The notes under the pieces were generated by a model. That model ran no database searches. It saw only the letters and a list, made by a program, of their open reading frames with translations, and was not told where the DNA came from. From positions 805,001 through 869,000 of the forward strand of contig NC_090584.1 in NCBI RefSeq assembly GCF_017918235.1: a stretch of DNA of 64,000 nt, given 5' to 3'. Made by a program: the position numbers and the translations under genes. Shown here piece after piece: positions 1 through 10,099 of the stretch (position 1 is its first letter; the number at the start of each line of letters is the position of its first letter). Source of the stretch: Porcisia hertigi (taxonomy: Eukaryota; Euglenozoa; Kinetoplastea; Trypanosomatida; Trypanosomatidae).

Positions 1-212
1 GTAATCGCTTTTTTTTCTTGAAAAGAGAGCGAAGGAAAAGTATATCTGCGGTGCATTATCCCCAGCTTCTGTGAAATTTCACGTGATGTCCAGAGCTGCT
101 GCTGCGTCCGCCAGAAATGTCGCTTTTTTCCTGTGCCGGGGACGCGGTATGCTCCTCCCTGAATATCAAGTTGGCGCTTGATAACCCGCACATCAGTGTT
201 GGTGCGCTTCAT
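1..212 (-). CDS. Possible partial ORF running off the left edge
   Basis: Reading the minus strand from an ATG at 210-212, the frame stays open for about 70 codons to the window edge. The peptide begins MKRTNTDVRVIKRQ and is basic and polar; I recognise no family. It lies in the correct orientation for the left transcription unit, downstream of the KBP-like gene. No clear pyrimidine tract and acceptor pair was identified, so this may be chance. Seeing the adjacent sequence to the left would settle it. Confidence 0.25.
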   Translation of the reverse strand, partial: MKRTNTDVRVIKRQLDIQGGAYRVPGTGKKRHFWRTQQQLWTSREISQKLGIMHRRYTFPSLSFQEKKAI

Positions 213-303
213 GGAAAGCTAAATGCTGCCAAGTAGGGCAACCGACGCATGTGTGGCTTGACTGCGTGTCTACAAAGTTGTGGAGTTCATCGGCTTCGCA
301 TTG

Positions 304-510
304 TCACAGCGCGTGACAGCTTCCCTTTTGGAGATTGTCAAGCGCTGGTCTGGCGTCCTCGTCTAATAGAGCGAGCCAGTTGGCGCTACAGTTGCGATTG
401 CTGCAATCGAAACTTACAAGGGCTTCCCTTAGTGTGCGCAGATGAGCTTCTCTGTGGTGGCGCTCCTTCCCCAGAAGCTCACCCAAAGGCTTGAACCGCT
501 GCTTCGTCAT
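304..510 (-). CDS. Possible small ORF, 68 aa, unknown
   Basis: A short minus-strand frame starts at an ATG (508-510) with MTKQRFKPLGELLGKERHH and ends at a TGA at 304. The composition looks more protein-like than its surroundings, with charged helices and two Cys in a CSNRNC segment. No family is recognised. It could equally be a stray frame in the 3' untranslated region of the gene at 921-2726, or part of a decayed gene together with the open frame to its left. Confidence 0.2.
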   Translation of the reverse strand: MTKQRFKPLGELLGKERHHREAHLRTLREALVSFDCSNRNCSANWLALLDEDARPALDNLQKGSCHAL

Positions 511-920
511 GGAAACCTGACGGGCCTTCCCCCCCCCCCGTACAACAGTGTACAAGGCCGTCGATTATTTGCGGATGCTGTGGCGGTGGTGGTGGTTCGG
601 GGCCGCAGGCACTTGGCACGACTACCATTTGCAGTGTGATCTGGTCCATCCCGCGTCGTGCACTCACACGTACTCATGTGTTTCCCCTACCTCAACTGTG
701 GGGATGCTATAAAAACTAACGCACGCCAGAACTCAAGCGATCCGTTAGGAATCCAGTGCGCACTAACACACGCGGAGAACATGGAGGGAGGATGGACTGA
801 ACGGGGGAGGGGGAGGAGGAGGAGGGGCAATGAGCAGCACACTTTGCCCCCACCCCCTCACACCACATCACACATACGACCACTCACCACCTTGCACTGC
901 CTAGTTCATGTACAAGGCAC
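511..920. other. Intergenic, low complexity
   Basis: Downstream flank of the KBP-like gene. It holds short G/A-rich stretches around 784-830 and a C/A-rich stretch around 847-890. No gene is visible. Confidence 0.6.
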
Positions 921-2726
921 CTACACGGACGCACGCTGAAATGCAGTCCACAACTCACGCTGCTTCACGGCCAACAGCTTCAGCATTTCACGGGCCAGCT
1001 CTACTTCCTTCGACACCTCTGCATCCAGCTCTTTCGAGAGGGGATTTTGGTTATAAAAGTCAATGGCACGGTTGTAGGCTTTGCATGAGACGCCGATGCT
1101 GTCGTACTCCTCCTTCGGGCTGCTATGGACATAGCTGAGCTGCACTTGGGCACGTCGCATCAGCGCCCTGAAGAAAGGCAAGCGTGAATCCTCATCGAGG
1201 ACATCTGGAAGGTGGTGCGTCGTGGGGTGGCGCCATGTTTCACAAAAGCGCTCGTAGTACCCCAGCGTCTTGGACACCACCGCGTTGAACGCCCTGTCCT
1301 TGAGAGGTTTCTCATCAGCTGATGGCTGTTTTCGCTGCTCCACCCGCAGCCGCATTTGGTCTTCATAGATGGAGCCAAGATCGTACAGAAGCTGGCGAAC
1401 CACAATTGGATAGGCGTTGAAGCTCAGCTGATCGGGGAACCCCTCAAGCAGATGCGCCTGGCGCTGCATCATGGCGATGCGGCGTAAACGATTCGGCTCG
1501 AATACCTGCAACGCGGCGTGCAGCTGCACCATATCGCGCGCAATATCGATGTGCTCGGTGCAGAAGGACTCGAATGGGCGGCAGGCCTGCGCCTCCTGCA
1601 GCCACTTCATTCCCTCCCTAAAACATGCACGCGCCTCCTCGAAGGTGACGATAGGCGGCTGAGGCTGCAACGGCGGCATCCCAGGAAAGTCGCGCCAAGA
1701 CCTCTGCAGCTGCGCTAGCACGTCATCGTTTTCGTTCTCTAGCTCACGGCCTGTCAAAAGTCCGCCATAGTGGTGCAGGCGGTGAAGGTAGAAGCGGCCA
1801 AAAGCCCATGCGACCATCCCCTTGCTGTCTTCTGGGTCGTCGGTGGCTGGCATTAGTGTCTGCCCAGCGATGAGGCAGTGAAAAGCCATATCGTAGGCCA
1901 AGTGACTGCTGTAAAATCCACTGAGCTGAAGAGCGTTGGTGGCCCACGACTTTCTGCTGAACTCTTGCTTGTTCAGAAGCTGGTAGTACATCGTAAGGTG
2001 GCAGTACTGAGAGGCAGCGGCAGCGTTTTGCTGTCTTGTGTGCACCTGTGCCATGAAGAAGAGCGTGGCGGTATACGTCCTGTCCATGTAGAAACGCAGC
2101 AGCGTCGGTACCACACGCCCAGTGGCAACCTCGTCCGTGCGGAGCGTCCCATCTTCTCTGAGTGGCACATCCGCGATGTCGCAGTGGACTGGCTGGTCTT
2201 GCCACCACGAAGCCCACTCCTCGTACAGGGCTTCGGCACGTCCTAGCACCATTATGGCTTTGCCCAGGTCCACTTTGGACAGATAAAGACCTATGGCGTT
2301 GTGCACAACCATGTACCCCACGCACCCTCTGTACTCGGACGACGCTGTTAATGGGCACGCGGCTGAGGTGTTGTTGAGAACTTCGTCTTGTTCAACAGCC
2401 TTTACCTCACGAACGGCATCAGCGGATGGTAGCGCCGCCCCCACAGACCACCACATCACTTGATAAGCACGGCGCACTTCTTCGTAGCCCTCCCCCTCCT
2501 CCTCTACCTCCATCATTGTAGTCCCCAGGAAAGCGAGACATCGACACAACTGCTCAAGCGCGCGCGACGAGGCCTCCGTGACATAGATATCGACAATTGC
2601 GTCACGCAACTGCTGCATCTGGCGGCGCGCCTCGAATTTCGGCTCGAATATGTTGGAGGCGGGTCCCTCGCTGGCGCCGAGGGTCACAATTGCCTCAAAG
2701 GCAGCATGGAAGTGAAGGGGGTCCAT
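921..2726 (-). CDS. KIF1-binding protein (KBP/KIFBP)-like, TPR-type protein
   Basis: Intact 601-codon gene starting at an ATG. It looks all-helical. The central part (roughly residues 215-300) carries the signature I associate with the KBP C-terminal family: a repeat reading TLFFMAQVHTRQQNAAAASQ, then YCHLTMYYQLL, then SWATNALQLSGFY, with spacing like animal KIFBP. The C-terminal third continues as helical pairs. KIFBP in animals binds kinesin motor domains and blocks microtubule attachment. Trypanosomatids have large kinesin sets, so a motor-regulating role is a reasonable inference but is not shown here. It is the last complete gene of the left transcription unit in this window. A generic TPR protein is the alternative. 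Confidence 0.72.
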   Translation of the reverse strand: MDPLHFHAAFEAIVTLGASEGPASNIFEPKFEARRQMQQLRDAIVDIYVTEASSRALEQLCRCLAFLGTTMMEVEEEGEGYEEVRRAYQVMWWSVGAALPSADAVREVKAVEQDEVLNNTSAACPLTASSEYRGCVGYMVVHNAIGLYLSKVDLGKAIMVLGRAEALYEEWASWWQDQPVHCDIADVPLREDGTLRTDEVATGRVVPTLLRFYMDRTYTATLFFMAQVHTRQQNAAAASQYCHLTMYYQLLNKQEFSRKSWATNALQLSGFYSSHLAYDMAFHCLIAGQTLMPATDDPEDSKGMVAWAFGRFYLHRLHHYGGLLTGRELENENDDVLAQLQRSWRDFPGMPPLQPQPPIVTFEEARACFREGMKWLQEAQACRPFESFCTEHIDIARDMVQLHAALQVFEPNRLRRIAMMQRQAHLLEGFPDQLSFNAYPIVVRQLLYDLGSIYEDQMRLRVEQRKQPSADEKPLKDRAFNAVVSKTLGYYERFCETWRHPTTHHLPDVLDEDSRLPFFRALMRRAQVQLSYVHSSPKEEYDSIGVSCKAYNRAIDFYNQNPLSKELDAEVSKEVELAREMLKLLAVKQRELWTAFQRASV

Positions 2727-4126
2727 TCAAAAAGAGAAATGGGGGATTCGATTAACGTGTCCAAGGCTGAGATACGCGGCGTACTACAACTGATTAAGAG
2801 CGAAATAGAGGGGGTAAAGTCTCGGTGGTGGGGAAGCTACTATTCTATTGCTGCTCTGTGAGTCCCCCACTTTTTTTCCCGGGGAGCACGCGAGTGTCTT
2901 GACAGACGCAATGGGAGGGAGAGAGAAGAAAGAAATGTAAGCTCGCTGTCGGCCTGAAGCCACATTGCATTTGGCTAAGCTGATCATGCATGTCACTTTT
3001 GGGGGGAGGGAGGAGAAGTGTAACTGCCCTTTCAGCGACCCTCTTGGACTCGTGTAACAACGTCAAAGATGATCAGGAATAGCAGTGCGGCATTCGAGCA
3101 TTACCGCAGAGCAGCAATCTATGTGCTGTGCACCGTGTGGCTGAGTGTTTTCGCGCACTTGTGTGCGTGAGCGTGTGTGTGTGTGTGTGGGGTGATGTAT
3201 GATTTACCACCGCTACCACCACCAAACCCCTCCTCCTCCTCCTCCTCCTACCCCCTCCCTCCTTTCACGCGTCACACGAAATAGCGGCTTGACCAATACA
3301 CACCTTCGCGGATCACTTTGCTTTATCATCAAGGTGTCGCCGTTGTGGATTAGTGTGTGTTTGGAGAGGTGGGGGAGTAACGCGAACAGACAGGCGCACG
3401 CAAAAACGAGGTCACTTAGAGATAAATTAAGGTCGGCAATTCAAATATATAAAAAACGAACGGCACTTCGCGTGTCTTCGACCGTCCTATTCCCCTATCG
3501 CAGCATCTCCTCCAGAGATTAAGAGGGTCAAACGTGAAGGATGAGGCAACACCCAAGGAACGAAGAAGAGGGAAGTATAAAGGGGGAGGGGGGGAGAGGA
3601 GGAGGAGGCGGCATCAATGTGGCTCAAAGATTCGGGTGGGTCTGTGGGAAGCATGTAAGGCGGCAACAGGGAAGTATCAGCGGCAAAAAAGCATCGGGAG
3701 GACAAGACAGATTTAGTCCACGTATCCTGAAGGAAGAGGGAATATGAGCGTAATCGGTGGAAGAGTCGTCTCACACGGCCAGTGAAGCAGTTGACTAGCA
3801 GCCCACTATCTTGTTCACCATGCACCGGGGGGAAGGGGTATCAAGGCTAAGTGCCCCCCCCCTCCCAAGTACAACGCCAGCGCCTCTCAGTCATATCTCA
3901 CTCCCCCCCCCAGGCATCCTTTGGCACAAACAATGCACACTGTCGGCCTTTCCTTTCGACACAACCTCACAACCACAAATCGGCAGAGACAAACACATTC
4001 TCTCCATCATTACCCCACCCGTCATCCTTCCTCGAGCGACTATGGAGGGAGGGAGGGGGGAAGCACAGATTGAGTAACACACACACACACATACATACAC
4101 ACATACACACACATACACACGCATCT
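2727..4126. other. Intergenic region between KBP-like and eIF3j-like genes
   Basis: About 1.4 kb without a convincing gene. It holds a TG run near 3173-3189, CTC repeats near 3228-3250, G-rich stretches on the plus strand (3584-3612) and an AC/ATAC repeat at about 4077-4121. Purine-rich plus-strand stretches are pyrimidine-rich on the transcribed sense, as needed for trans-splicing. Confidence 0.6.
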
Positions 4127-4762
4127 TTACCAGCCGGTTTCATCCTCGTTTTCCTCTGGGACGGCGGCACCACCTTTGTCCTCCACTGTATCCAAGTCGA
4201 GACCCTCCTGCTTGACACATGTCTTCACCACTTTCGGCTTGGTCTTCGTCCCGCGCTTAAACTCCGCGCGCAGACGGTGCACTCTGTCTGCCTCTTCGTT
4301 GAGCAGCTGTGTGCTATGGATGTGACTTGTTAATCGTTCAAAGACTTCCATGATTAGTACTTCGTAGTGGTCCGAGTCGGCGAAGGATACGAGGCGGTCA
4401 GCTATCATAGCTCCTACCCGCTCTACATCCGCTTCGGAGTTGCACTTATTCTCCCCAATCACTTCCACCGAGTCTCCTCCGGAAAGAAGGGCACTACCGG
4501 AGGCGATGTCGTTGGCTACCTGCCGCATGCTTGAAATTGCCTGCTCCACATCCTCCGGGAGTACCTCCTCCTTCTCCTCCTCCTTTATTGGGGCGCGTGT
4601 GGCCAACTTCTTTTCCAAGCGAGCCTGTCGAGCCGCCTCTTCAGCGACAGCCTTCTGCTCCTGCTTCTCGGCTTCAGCCTCCCAGTCATCCGCGGCGTCG
4701 TCGTATTCGTCTTCCTCATACCCGTGGTCCTCATACTCATCATTGTCGTAGTACTTGTCCAT
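4127..4762 (-). CDS. Eukaryotic translation initiation factor 3 subunit J-like (eIF3j)
   Basis: 211-aa protein with an ATG start. The N-terminus is strongly acidic and aromatic (MDKYYDNDEYEDHGYEEDEY, then a DDWE element), followed by a basic, alanine- and glutamate-rich helix (about 30-65) and a folded helical part (about 105-175) that parallels the human eIF3j segment running from the conserved phenylalanine-rich helix to the lysine-rich C-terminal helix. The tail is acidic and ends in Trp, a terminal aromatic as in eIF3j of other eukaryotes, which ends DFM. eIF3j binds the 40S decoding centre and is loosely attached to eIF3. The order acidic-basic-helical and the length support the call; overall identity is low. 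Confidence 0.68.
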   Translation of the reverse strand: MDKYYDNDEYEDHGYEEDEYDDAADDWEAEAEKQEQKAVAEEAARQARLEKKLATRAPIKEEEKEEVLPEDVEQAISSMRQVANDIASGSALLSGGDSVEVIGENKCNSEADVERVGAMIADRLVSFADSDHYEVLIMEVFERLTSHIHSTQLLNEEADRVHRLRAEFKRGTKTKPKVVKTCVKQEGLDLDTVEDKGGAAVPEENEDETGW

Positions 4763-5901
4763 GATGCTGCACTTGAGAATTTAGATTGGAGGGATGTGTG
4801 ATATAGGGGGAGGGGGGTATGCGTATGCCGTTGCCGCGGCGTTTTTCCTTTGCTCTACAACTGGAAACAGAGACAATCTAGCTCAGGTTATGTTTGTCGT
4901 GTGCCGTGTTTGGAGAGGAATCCCCGGGGGGGTGCAGGGGGAGAGGGAAAGAGAAGAAGTAAAGAGAATACGAGACATCAAGGCCCAAAGAGAAAGACAA
5001 GCACACGGTGGAGGGCCCTATTCAGCAACACTGGGTAGCAGTGTGTGGAAGGACGATCAGTGATGCACCACGCACAACAGCACCAGGAAGAGCTGGCATC
5101 GAGAGGAAAATCTAATGTTGTTGTCGCACAGATGGCAGCAGTCACAGTGCTGCGCGCTGAACAATGCTCACCATATGACCTCTCTCTCACACATCTACAC
5201 CTCACACTCTTCTGCGCACACAGCCTCTTCCGCTATTGCCATCATCCGCAAGGAGGAAATCACCCACCCCTCCTTCACCTTTCTTGTCTCTGTTGCTAAA
5301 CACTGCCAAACATGTAAACACACTAATACATCTACATGCACACACACACTCTGTCTCTACAGCCACTCTCTGCCCGATCCTCTGTTGTCTCCCCCATGTC
5401 CCTCTTTACACGTCGACTCATTCCCCTCTCTCACTATACACGAGCCGAGGTGAACTGTAAACCACACACGGAACACCAACACAAAGCAACGGTAGGAGAA
5501 CAGAGAAAAGGAGAAAAGTTGCGGGAAGGGAGACGAGCATTTGCACATGGCTTGAATGGACACGCTTAAGCCTCCTCCTCGCTTCCTTGCATTTTTTTTA
5601 AAGGGGGCACACCTGAACAGCGCCGACAGACACGTGGGAAAAAACGATTCCGCCGCAATACAAGCACAAAGAGGGAAGAAGGAAGAGATGCCAGCCGCCA
5701 CTTGAACCGCCCCCACCCACCCACCCAGCGCCTCCCACAAGAGCATACCTACACATTCACACACATACGCATACACACGCTATGGTCAGCAACCCTTTCT
5801 GTGCGCAACTGGCAAATGAGGGAAGAGAGGAATAAGCAGCAGTTGGCGAGACCAGCGAACAAACAAAACAAAAGTAAGAGAGGAGGGGAGGAGGTGAGAG
5901 C
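4763..5901. other. Intergenic, low complexity
   Basis: No gene seen. It has G-rich stretches on the plus strand (4801-4820, 4924-4945), CA-rich short repeats (5327-5350) and purine-rich DNA from 5811 to 5901 that leads into the duplicated SCS-alpha flank. Confidence 0.6.
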
Positions 5902-7122
5902 AAGGGAGGGAAAAGGTGAGGAAAGCCCAAGCGCATCCCCCCCACCACCACCACTCCACCACTCCACCACCTCACCACTTTCTCCTCCCTTCATACAAAC
6001 CCCCCACAGTCCTGTCGTCAGCGGCAGAGCACACACACACCAAGCGGTACGCAGGGGGTGGGGGGCAGGGAAAGGGAAAGGGAGGGAAGGGAAAGATATG
6101 ATCACTCCATATCGTTCGAGGGCACGCCCACAACGAACAATTTCAGCGTCCTCGCGAAGCCCTGCGCATCGATGACCACATCGATGCATACTAAAATGCC
6201 TCATCAGTGACACTGTTCCTACTTCGCGGCAAAGAGCTTAGCCATGTGCGTGCCAAGCTGCGCGGGCGAGTCAGAGATGGTCACGCCGGCGGCGCGCAGC
6301 GCCTCCTTCTTGCCCTGCGCAGTGCCCATCCCACCAGACACCACAGCACCAGCGTGCCCCATGCGGCGGCCCGGCGGCGCAGTGGACCCGCTGATGAAGG
6401 ATACGATCGGCTTCTTGATCGGGCTGTTCTTGATGAAGTCCGCCGCCTCCTCCTCCGCCGTGCCGCCGATCTCACCGATCAGAATGATGCCCTCCGTCTC
6501 CGGGTCGCTCAGGAACAACCGCAGGCAGTCCACCATGTTCGTCCCGTTGAACGGATCGCCGCCAATGCCGACGCACAGCGACTGGCCGAGGCCCACCGCC
6601 GTTGTCTGCGCGACAGCCTCGTACGTCAGCGTGCCGCTACGCGACACAATGCCGATCTTGCCCTTCTGGTGGATGTGGCCAGGCATGATGCCGATTTTAC
6701 ACTCTGCGGGCTTGATGATGCCCGGGCAGTTGGGGCCAATCAGACGCGTCTTGTTCTGCGACAGCAGCATCGACTTCACGCGCAGCATGTCCCACTGCGG
6801 GATGCCCTCCGTGATCACTACAACCAACGGCAGCTCGGCCTCCAGCGCCTCCTCGATTGACGCGGCGCATGCAGGCGCGGGCACGTACAGCACCGACGCC
6901 GTCGCGCCAGTCGCCTTGACCGCCTCCGCAGCCGTCCCGAACACCGGCACGCCCAACGCAGTTGTGCCCGCCTTCTTCGGGCTCACGCCGCCCACCACCT
7001 TGGTCCCGTACGCGATCGCCTCCCTCGTGTGGAACGTGCCGGCCTTACCGGTCATGCCCTGGACAATCACCTTGGTGTCCTTGTTCACCCACCAGCGGAT
7101 GGCGGAACGTGCGAACATCTTG
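5902..7122. repeat. Duplicated segment, copy 1 (SCS-alpha gene plus 317 bp downstream)
   Basis: This block is nearly identical to 10100-11319. It covers the whole reading frame and about 317 bp past the stop codon, and ends four bases upstream of the ATG. Above the ATG the two loci share nothing obvious. Within the reading frames I found two differences, at 6696 and 6795, both synonymous. The flank differs at a C-run near 5935, one base near 5970 and one near 6058. Confidence 0.93.
6219..7118 (-). CDS. Succinyl-CoA ligase (succinyl-CoA synthetase) alpha subunit, copy 1
   Basis: 299-aa protein. The alpha subunit pairs with the beta subunit in the mitochondrial matrix to convert succinyl-CoA to succinate with substrate-level phosphorylation. 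In trypanosomatids it serves both the citric-acid segment and the acetate:succinate CoA-transferase cycle. The N-terminus [20 protein letters not shown] gives a short, basic presequence followed by the Rossmann CoA-binding fold ([11 protein letters not shown]). The [18 protein letters not shown] and IGGDPFNGT blocks are all present. The phospho-histidine is His255 in the [10 protein letters not shown] motif. Length matches the family. The paralogue at 10416-11315 encodes the same protein. The stretch between the nearest upstream acceptor dinucleotide and the ATG is pyrimidine-rich on the sense strand. Confidence 0.97.
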   Translation of the reverse strand: MFARSAIRWWVNKDTKVIVQGMTGKAGTFHTREAIAYGTKVVGGVSPKKAGTTALGVPVFGTAAEAVKATGATASVLYVPAPACAASIEEALEAELPLVVVITEGIPQWDMLRVKSMLLSQNKTRLIGPNCPGIIKPAECKIGIMPGHIHQKGKIGIVSRSGTLTYEAVAQTTAVGLGQSLCVGIGGDPFNGTNMVDCLRLFLSDPETEGIILIGEIGGTAEEEAADFIKNSPIKKPIVSFISGSTAPPGRRMGHAGAVVSGGMGTAQGKKEALRAAGVTISDSPAQLGTHMAKLFAAK

Positions 7123-10099
7123 TAGCGAAGGAAACAGAGATGAATAAGGGTTGACGGGGAGCAGGAACAGTGGAAGGAGAATCAAGAGAGAGAGAGGGGG
7201 GGATCGGTAAGCAGACAGCGTCGCTAAACAAAACAATGGCACTGTACACCGAACGAGACAACGTGATTAAAGACCGGTACGAAACTGTATTGCTTAAGAA
7301 ATGAGTTCCACGTACAATGATGTAGTGTGTTCGGATATCAGCCAGTGATGTAGAAACGGGGGTGGGGAGCAAGAGAAGGGGGAGTGGATAAGGGAGAGGA
7401 AGAGAGCGAGAGCGAGAGCGAGAGGGAGAGGGAGAGGGAGGTGGGGGGAGTTGAACATACTCGATTAGCACTTATATGCATATTACCCCATGCACACAAG
7501 CATTTATGTATATATATATATATATACATAAATTATACGTGTGTATATAGAGACCTGACGTTGCGTAGCGAGTTTCAGGAAAAAGGGAAATCTGGGGAAT
7601 AGAGGGATGCGGGTCTGCCTATCCCTTTCTGTTTGGGTGGTGCGCTGCAAATATATATTTTTTAAGAAATGCGCGTGAAATAGGGAGATTATAACTAACA
7701 GGAAAAATGGGGGAAAGCGGAGGAGGTAATAGAGCTCGGGGGAAGTGGGGGATGCTTTGCTCCCAAGCGCACGCGTACACACACGATATACGAATGTGCA
7801 GGGGGGGGGGGCAGTTGAACGGGAGAGAGGCAAAGAAAAACGGGGGAGGCAGTGCGAGAGGTGGTACGTTTGGCTGCATCACAGAACACACACACATATT
7901 CCCTGCACATACTCGTCTCCCATAGCAACGATGAGGATCTGTTGTGCACATGTGTATGCAACAAAGACGCTGTTGAGGAAACTCTTAGAGAGAGAGAGAC
8001 GTGGTACCCCGGAGCACGCAGCAACTCGCTCACCCCTCACACACACACACACACGATGTGTTTGTGATCACAGTGTAGTGTTGTAGCCCCCTGAAATCTA
8101 CTCTACCATACACGTAAGGACCGCCTCATTTGATTGATTTTCTCGGTTACGAAAAGACAAAACTTTTCATTTTTTCCACTTTGATTCAGCAAACACCTCT
8201 TTTTTATCTTCCCCCCCCCCCTCCTCCTCCTCCTCCTTCCCCATCGTTCTTTCTTACCGCCTAATAGAGTACATTTTAGCCAAGAAAACACACACACACA
8301 CACACACACACGAGACAGGGGGACATGAAGCAAGTTGATTGAACCCACAAGCCCCATGATTTCTCCACCAGCCACAAACCTTTATAAGGAAGCATGTGGA
8401 GGAAGAGATGAAGGAAACGTTGTGCTGTGTGCGTGTGAGTGTGCGCGCGTGCGTGAGGGTGGGGGTGGGGGGGCTGTGTATGTGCGCCTTTTCCACACCA
8501 TCACCTCTCCCTCCATCGATCAGCACAGGCACACACACACACACACAAAGGCGAGAACATTGAAACGGGTCTTTTGATACGAAGAAAAGAGATGAGAAGA
8601 AGCATGAATAGTAGTCGTCACCCCCTCTCCGACTGGCGCGCGCGCAGACACACACACACACAGAGATACACACAACGAATTCAATCTAGCAGTGTTTCTT
8701 GTGAGCAGCTGTGATTCTGCTCGTCGTCGTAGACGCGCACAGACTAGCCAAATGAATGCGCTTAAGGATATACCGAGATGTGTCTGTGTGTGCGTGTATG
8801 CACTCATGTTTGTGGGGGGAGGGATGGGGGGATGGAGGGAAGCGTTGTCCAGGTACGCTCGTCCGGTACAATACACACCTTACTGAGAAAATCACCAAAT
8901 TAAAGACATGAAGGCTGTAAAAGAGCAAAAGGAAAGTGAAAAACAGTCGTGACGGTATGCTGCAGGAAACGGAACGGGATGTCACACAGTCCCTCTCCCC
9001 CTCCCACACACCCCTACTCCTCCTCCCTTCGCGGCCCTCCATGATGCGCGTGAGCGGCCAATTAGAGATTGCGGGTAGAGAATGATGTGAGAGCGTCGGT
9101 GACTGGCACAAATAAACACATAGAAGATGGCACACACATCAAGGCAACAAGAAAAAAGAAATGCGAAGAATCGTCATGTTGTGCATGTTGTCGAGCATAC
9201 AAACCAAAAAAAAAATATGCTTCGCATTGTCAAAACCGCCTCACACTGTACAGGCCTGTGTAATGTATATATGAGCATAAAAATACATATATATACCTAT
9301 ACAGGTGCGTGTGTGCGCGCGTTTATAGGAACAGTTATGACGTGTGTGTGTGGGGGGGGGGGGGGGAACTGGAGAGAATTCAATTCATCTTCTCCTGTCC
9401 CTCGTACCATCCATCTACGCAATCGACTCTCGTGGCGTTGTTACAACAACGTCTCTCACACTTTCCCACGTGTGTGAACACATCACTTTAGACGTATTCG
9501 GTGCACCTTGAGTACGCATTTGTTGTGAGTCAGCGGCAGACAGTCATGCGCGGAGGGGCGGCCACACACACACACACACACACACACAGGGGAACGGGGG
9601 AGGGGGCGCGCACACAGTTGTTACATGAAATTCCATGCAGTACATTACCCCTGAGGAGACAAAAGAAAGAAAAAGGAAGAGATGTATAAGGCACGGAGAA
9701 AATCAAAGGCAAACGACCCAGCCATAACAACACCGGCTCCTCATGGGTGCTCCCTCTCTAGGAGCAACACATGCCCTCCCCCTTTCCCATGCCATGTTAT
9801 TCCCCTTTCCCCTTTTTTTGGAAGCCCCTCACACACACACACACTCTTGTTATCACCCTGTCCCATAAACATCATTTCAGTCGCGAGGAGCCCCTCCTTT
9901 TCCCCGGAATTCTGATCGCATCGACAAGGATGCGCGCCCTTTTTGTACTTTGCTCATGTACCCCTGCCACACTTTACTAAGACTCTCACACATCATCGCA
10001 ATCTTCCCCCGGGAAGGGTTACAAACACGTGCCCCTCTTGTCCTACGCACTGTCTTCAAGTGAATAGCGCCTTTTAGCGGTTAAACATCCGCACATCGA
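7123..10099. other. Long intergenic spacer between the two SCS-alpha copies
   Basis: About 3 kb with no convincing gene on either strand. It must supply the 5' leader of copy 1 and the distal 3' region of copy 2. Contents: GA-rich run (7390-7442), (TA)n at about 7509-7527, G-run at 7801-7811, AC runs (8040-8054, 8286-8311, 8530-8547, 9564-9588), CTC run (8220-8237), and a G-run at 9352-9366. Confidence 0.65.

Noticed and set aside
1744-2358. 204-codon minus-strand frame inside the KBP-like gene
   Set aside because: Shifted-frame shadow; the KBP-like frame carries the recognisable motifs.
5749-6213. 154-codon minus-strand frame next to SCS-alpha copy 1, repeated at 10081-10410
   Set aside because: Repetition is explained by the duplicated 3' flank; the translation is low complexity.
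6207-6860. 217-codon plus-strand frame opposite SCS-alpha copy 1 (also 10404-11057)
   Set aside because: Arg/His/Leu-rich mirror of the real gene on the opposite strand of the transcription unit.
6244-7125. Long plus-strand open frames opposite the SCS-alpha genes (also 10441-11343)
   Set aside because: Antisense shadows of a highly conserved enzyme gene; they persist because of codon bias and have no protein family features.
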